This document shows, one piece after another, positions 63,403-64,000 of a DNA stretch of 64,000 nucleotides. Below the pieces are notes generated by a model. The model saw only the letters and a list, made by a program, of their open reading frames with translations. It was not told where the DNA came from and did no database searches. The stretch comes from an uncultured Helicobacter sp. GTDB taxonomy: Bacteria > Campylobacterota > Campylobacteria > Campylobacterales > Helicobacteraceae. The position numbers and the translations under genes were made by a program. The stretch spans positions 1-64,000 of the forward strand of contig CALVBL010000005.1 of assembly GCA_944325775.1 (NCBI GenBank). The letters are read 5' to 3'. Every line of letters starts with the position of its first letter. Positions within the stretch are counted from its first letter, which is position 1.

Positions 63403-64000
63403 ATGGCATTAGAGCAGATTCAGAGACTGAAGAGTTATTTATTAGCCGATGATGAAATGCTCGCTCTTGTGTATGTGTGTGACGAAACCCTCCTGCCTCA
63501 ATTTTGCCAAACGCAGGTTATACGGGATTTTTTTGCAAAATTTTTCGATGATACGCCTAGCATACAGGATTTGCGTGCCATTAAAGATTCTATCACCCCC
63601 GAGCTTACGCAGCCTCTTTATGCCAAGCTCATAGGGCATTTTTCGACTTTGTGCGAGGCGCAGGTCATTACCAAGGCGCATTTTCATCATCTCCTTCTTA
63701 GTATCCACGCACATAAGGTGGATTCAAACACACAAGAGAATGTCCAATCCACATACAGAGATCTCACGCACACCAACGCCCTTATGGCGGAATTGTATCA
63801 ATCTCTTCAAGATGCCTGCACGCAAGATTCACAGACACAAGCCCTGCATAGAATCTGGCGTAATATGAAGGAGCAAAAATTCTCTATCGGCGTTACGGGT
63901 GTGTTGAGTGCGGGTAAGAGCACATTTCTAAATGCTCTACTAGGTGAGGAGATCCTAGGAAGCTCCACGATCCCAGAGACAGCGAATCTCACGGTACTCC
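63403..64000 (+). CDS. Dynamin-like GTPase, partial (5' end)
   Basis: The reading frame is open from ATG 63403 to the window edge (199 codons seen). After about 155 helical residues comes the G1 P-loop IGVTGVLSAGKSTFLNALLG, then STIPETANLT with the G2 threonine, typical of bacterial dynamin-like proteins such as the mitofusin-like pair of Campylobacter. Such GTPases remodel membranes. The remaining GTPase motifs and any membrane-binding tip lie outside the window. Confidence 0.8.
   Translation, partial: MALEQIQRLKSYLLADDEMLALVYVCDETLLPQFCQTQVIRDFFAKFFDDTPSIQDLRAIKDSITPELTQPLYAKLIGHFSTLCEAQVITKAHFHHLLLSIHAHKVDSNTQENVQSTYRDLTHTNALMAELYQSLQDACTQDSQTQALHRIWRNMKEQKFSIGVTGVLSAGKSTFLNALLGEEILGSSTIPETANLTVL

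Overview
The window reads as chromosomal DNA of a Helicobacter-type member of the Campylobacterota (Epsilonproteobacteria), most like an enterohepatic Helicobacter; I cannot fix the species. The evidence is the gene set and its order: oorDABC 2-oxoglutarate:acceptor oxidoreductase, an aminofutalosine-type menaquinone gene, a RhpA-type DEAD-box helicase with DESD in place of DEAD, and blocks that, from memory, match H. pylori order (ccdA-pyrC'-deaminase; rpsA-hypothetical-serA; nhaA-yajC-secD-secF; nrdB-pcm-lptFG-truA; AsmA-like-mltG-oorDABC; purD-lptD-phosphoribosyltransferase-pnp). No plasmid, phage, insertion sequence, CRISPR array or rRNA is visible; one tRNA (Gln, UUG) sits at the left edge.

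Layout. 1-6.4 kb: tRNA-Gln, nadB with a small lipoprotein gene, a frameshifted MFS transporter, a PIN-PhoH ATPase, thiol peroxidase and a flavin-binding protein. 6.4-10.3 kb: a DMT transporter and a three-gene surface-glycan locus in which every gene carries a tract of ten G (coding strand); one of the three is out of frame, that is, in an OFF state. 10.3-15.7 kb: PLP homeostasis protein, outer-membrane protein, hemE-asd, rhpA. 16-22.2 kb: a run of plus-strand genes (ccdA, a dihydroorotase homologue lacking its metal ligands, mscS, aminofutalosine deaminase, cvfB-like, radical SAM). 22.5-38.3 kb: porin, AI-2E transporter, rpsA, serA, nhaA, the yajC-secDF operon, then nrdB, nitrilase, pcm, prepilin peptidase, lptF/G and truA. 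38.2-46.4 kb: a large AsmA-like envelope protein, mltG, oorDABC and a sugar aminotransferase. 46.4-49.2 kb: a second contingency locus, a fused iron-sulfur/pyruvyl-transferase gene broken at a C9 tract. 49.4-57.1 kb: ogt, a candidate 6S RNA in front of purD, RDD protein, lptD, phosphoribosyltransferase, pnp. 57.2-64 kb: exported ATP-type DNA ligase, thiG, nnrD and accC on the minus strand, then lolA, two small genes and the start of a dynamin-like GTPase that runs off the window.

How the genes work together. Much of the window is envelope building: Sec translocation (YajC-SecD-SecF), LPS transport (LptD, an LptF/G permease, possibly an LptM-like lipoprotein), lipoprotein transport (LolA), an AsmA-like bridge protein and MltG, plus surface glycan genes that can be switched by homopolymer slippage. 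Housekeeping metabolism covers NAD, haem, lysine/threonine precursors, serine, purines, thiamine, fatty acids, menaquinone and the oxidative TCA step.

The most unusual content is a family of five intergenic elements (3.5, 3.7, 16.0, 49.3 and 54.3 kb), all in the same orientation, each with two hairpins whose stems change by compensatory substitutions while the loops and linkers stay fixed. Three lie directly in front of start codons (ccdA, ogt, the phosphoribosyltransferase), and three carry an additional shared left module. I do not recognise this family. A second genome-wide-looking signal is the very frequent heptamer AGAATCT/AGATTCT, which contains a GANTC site.
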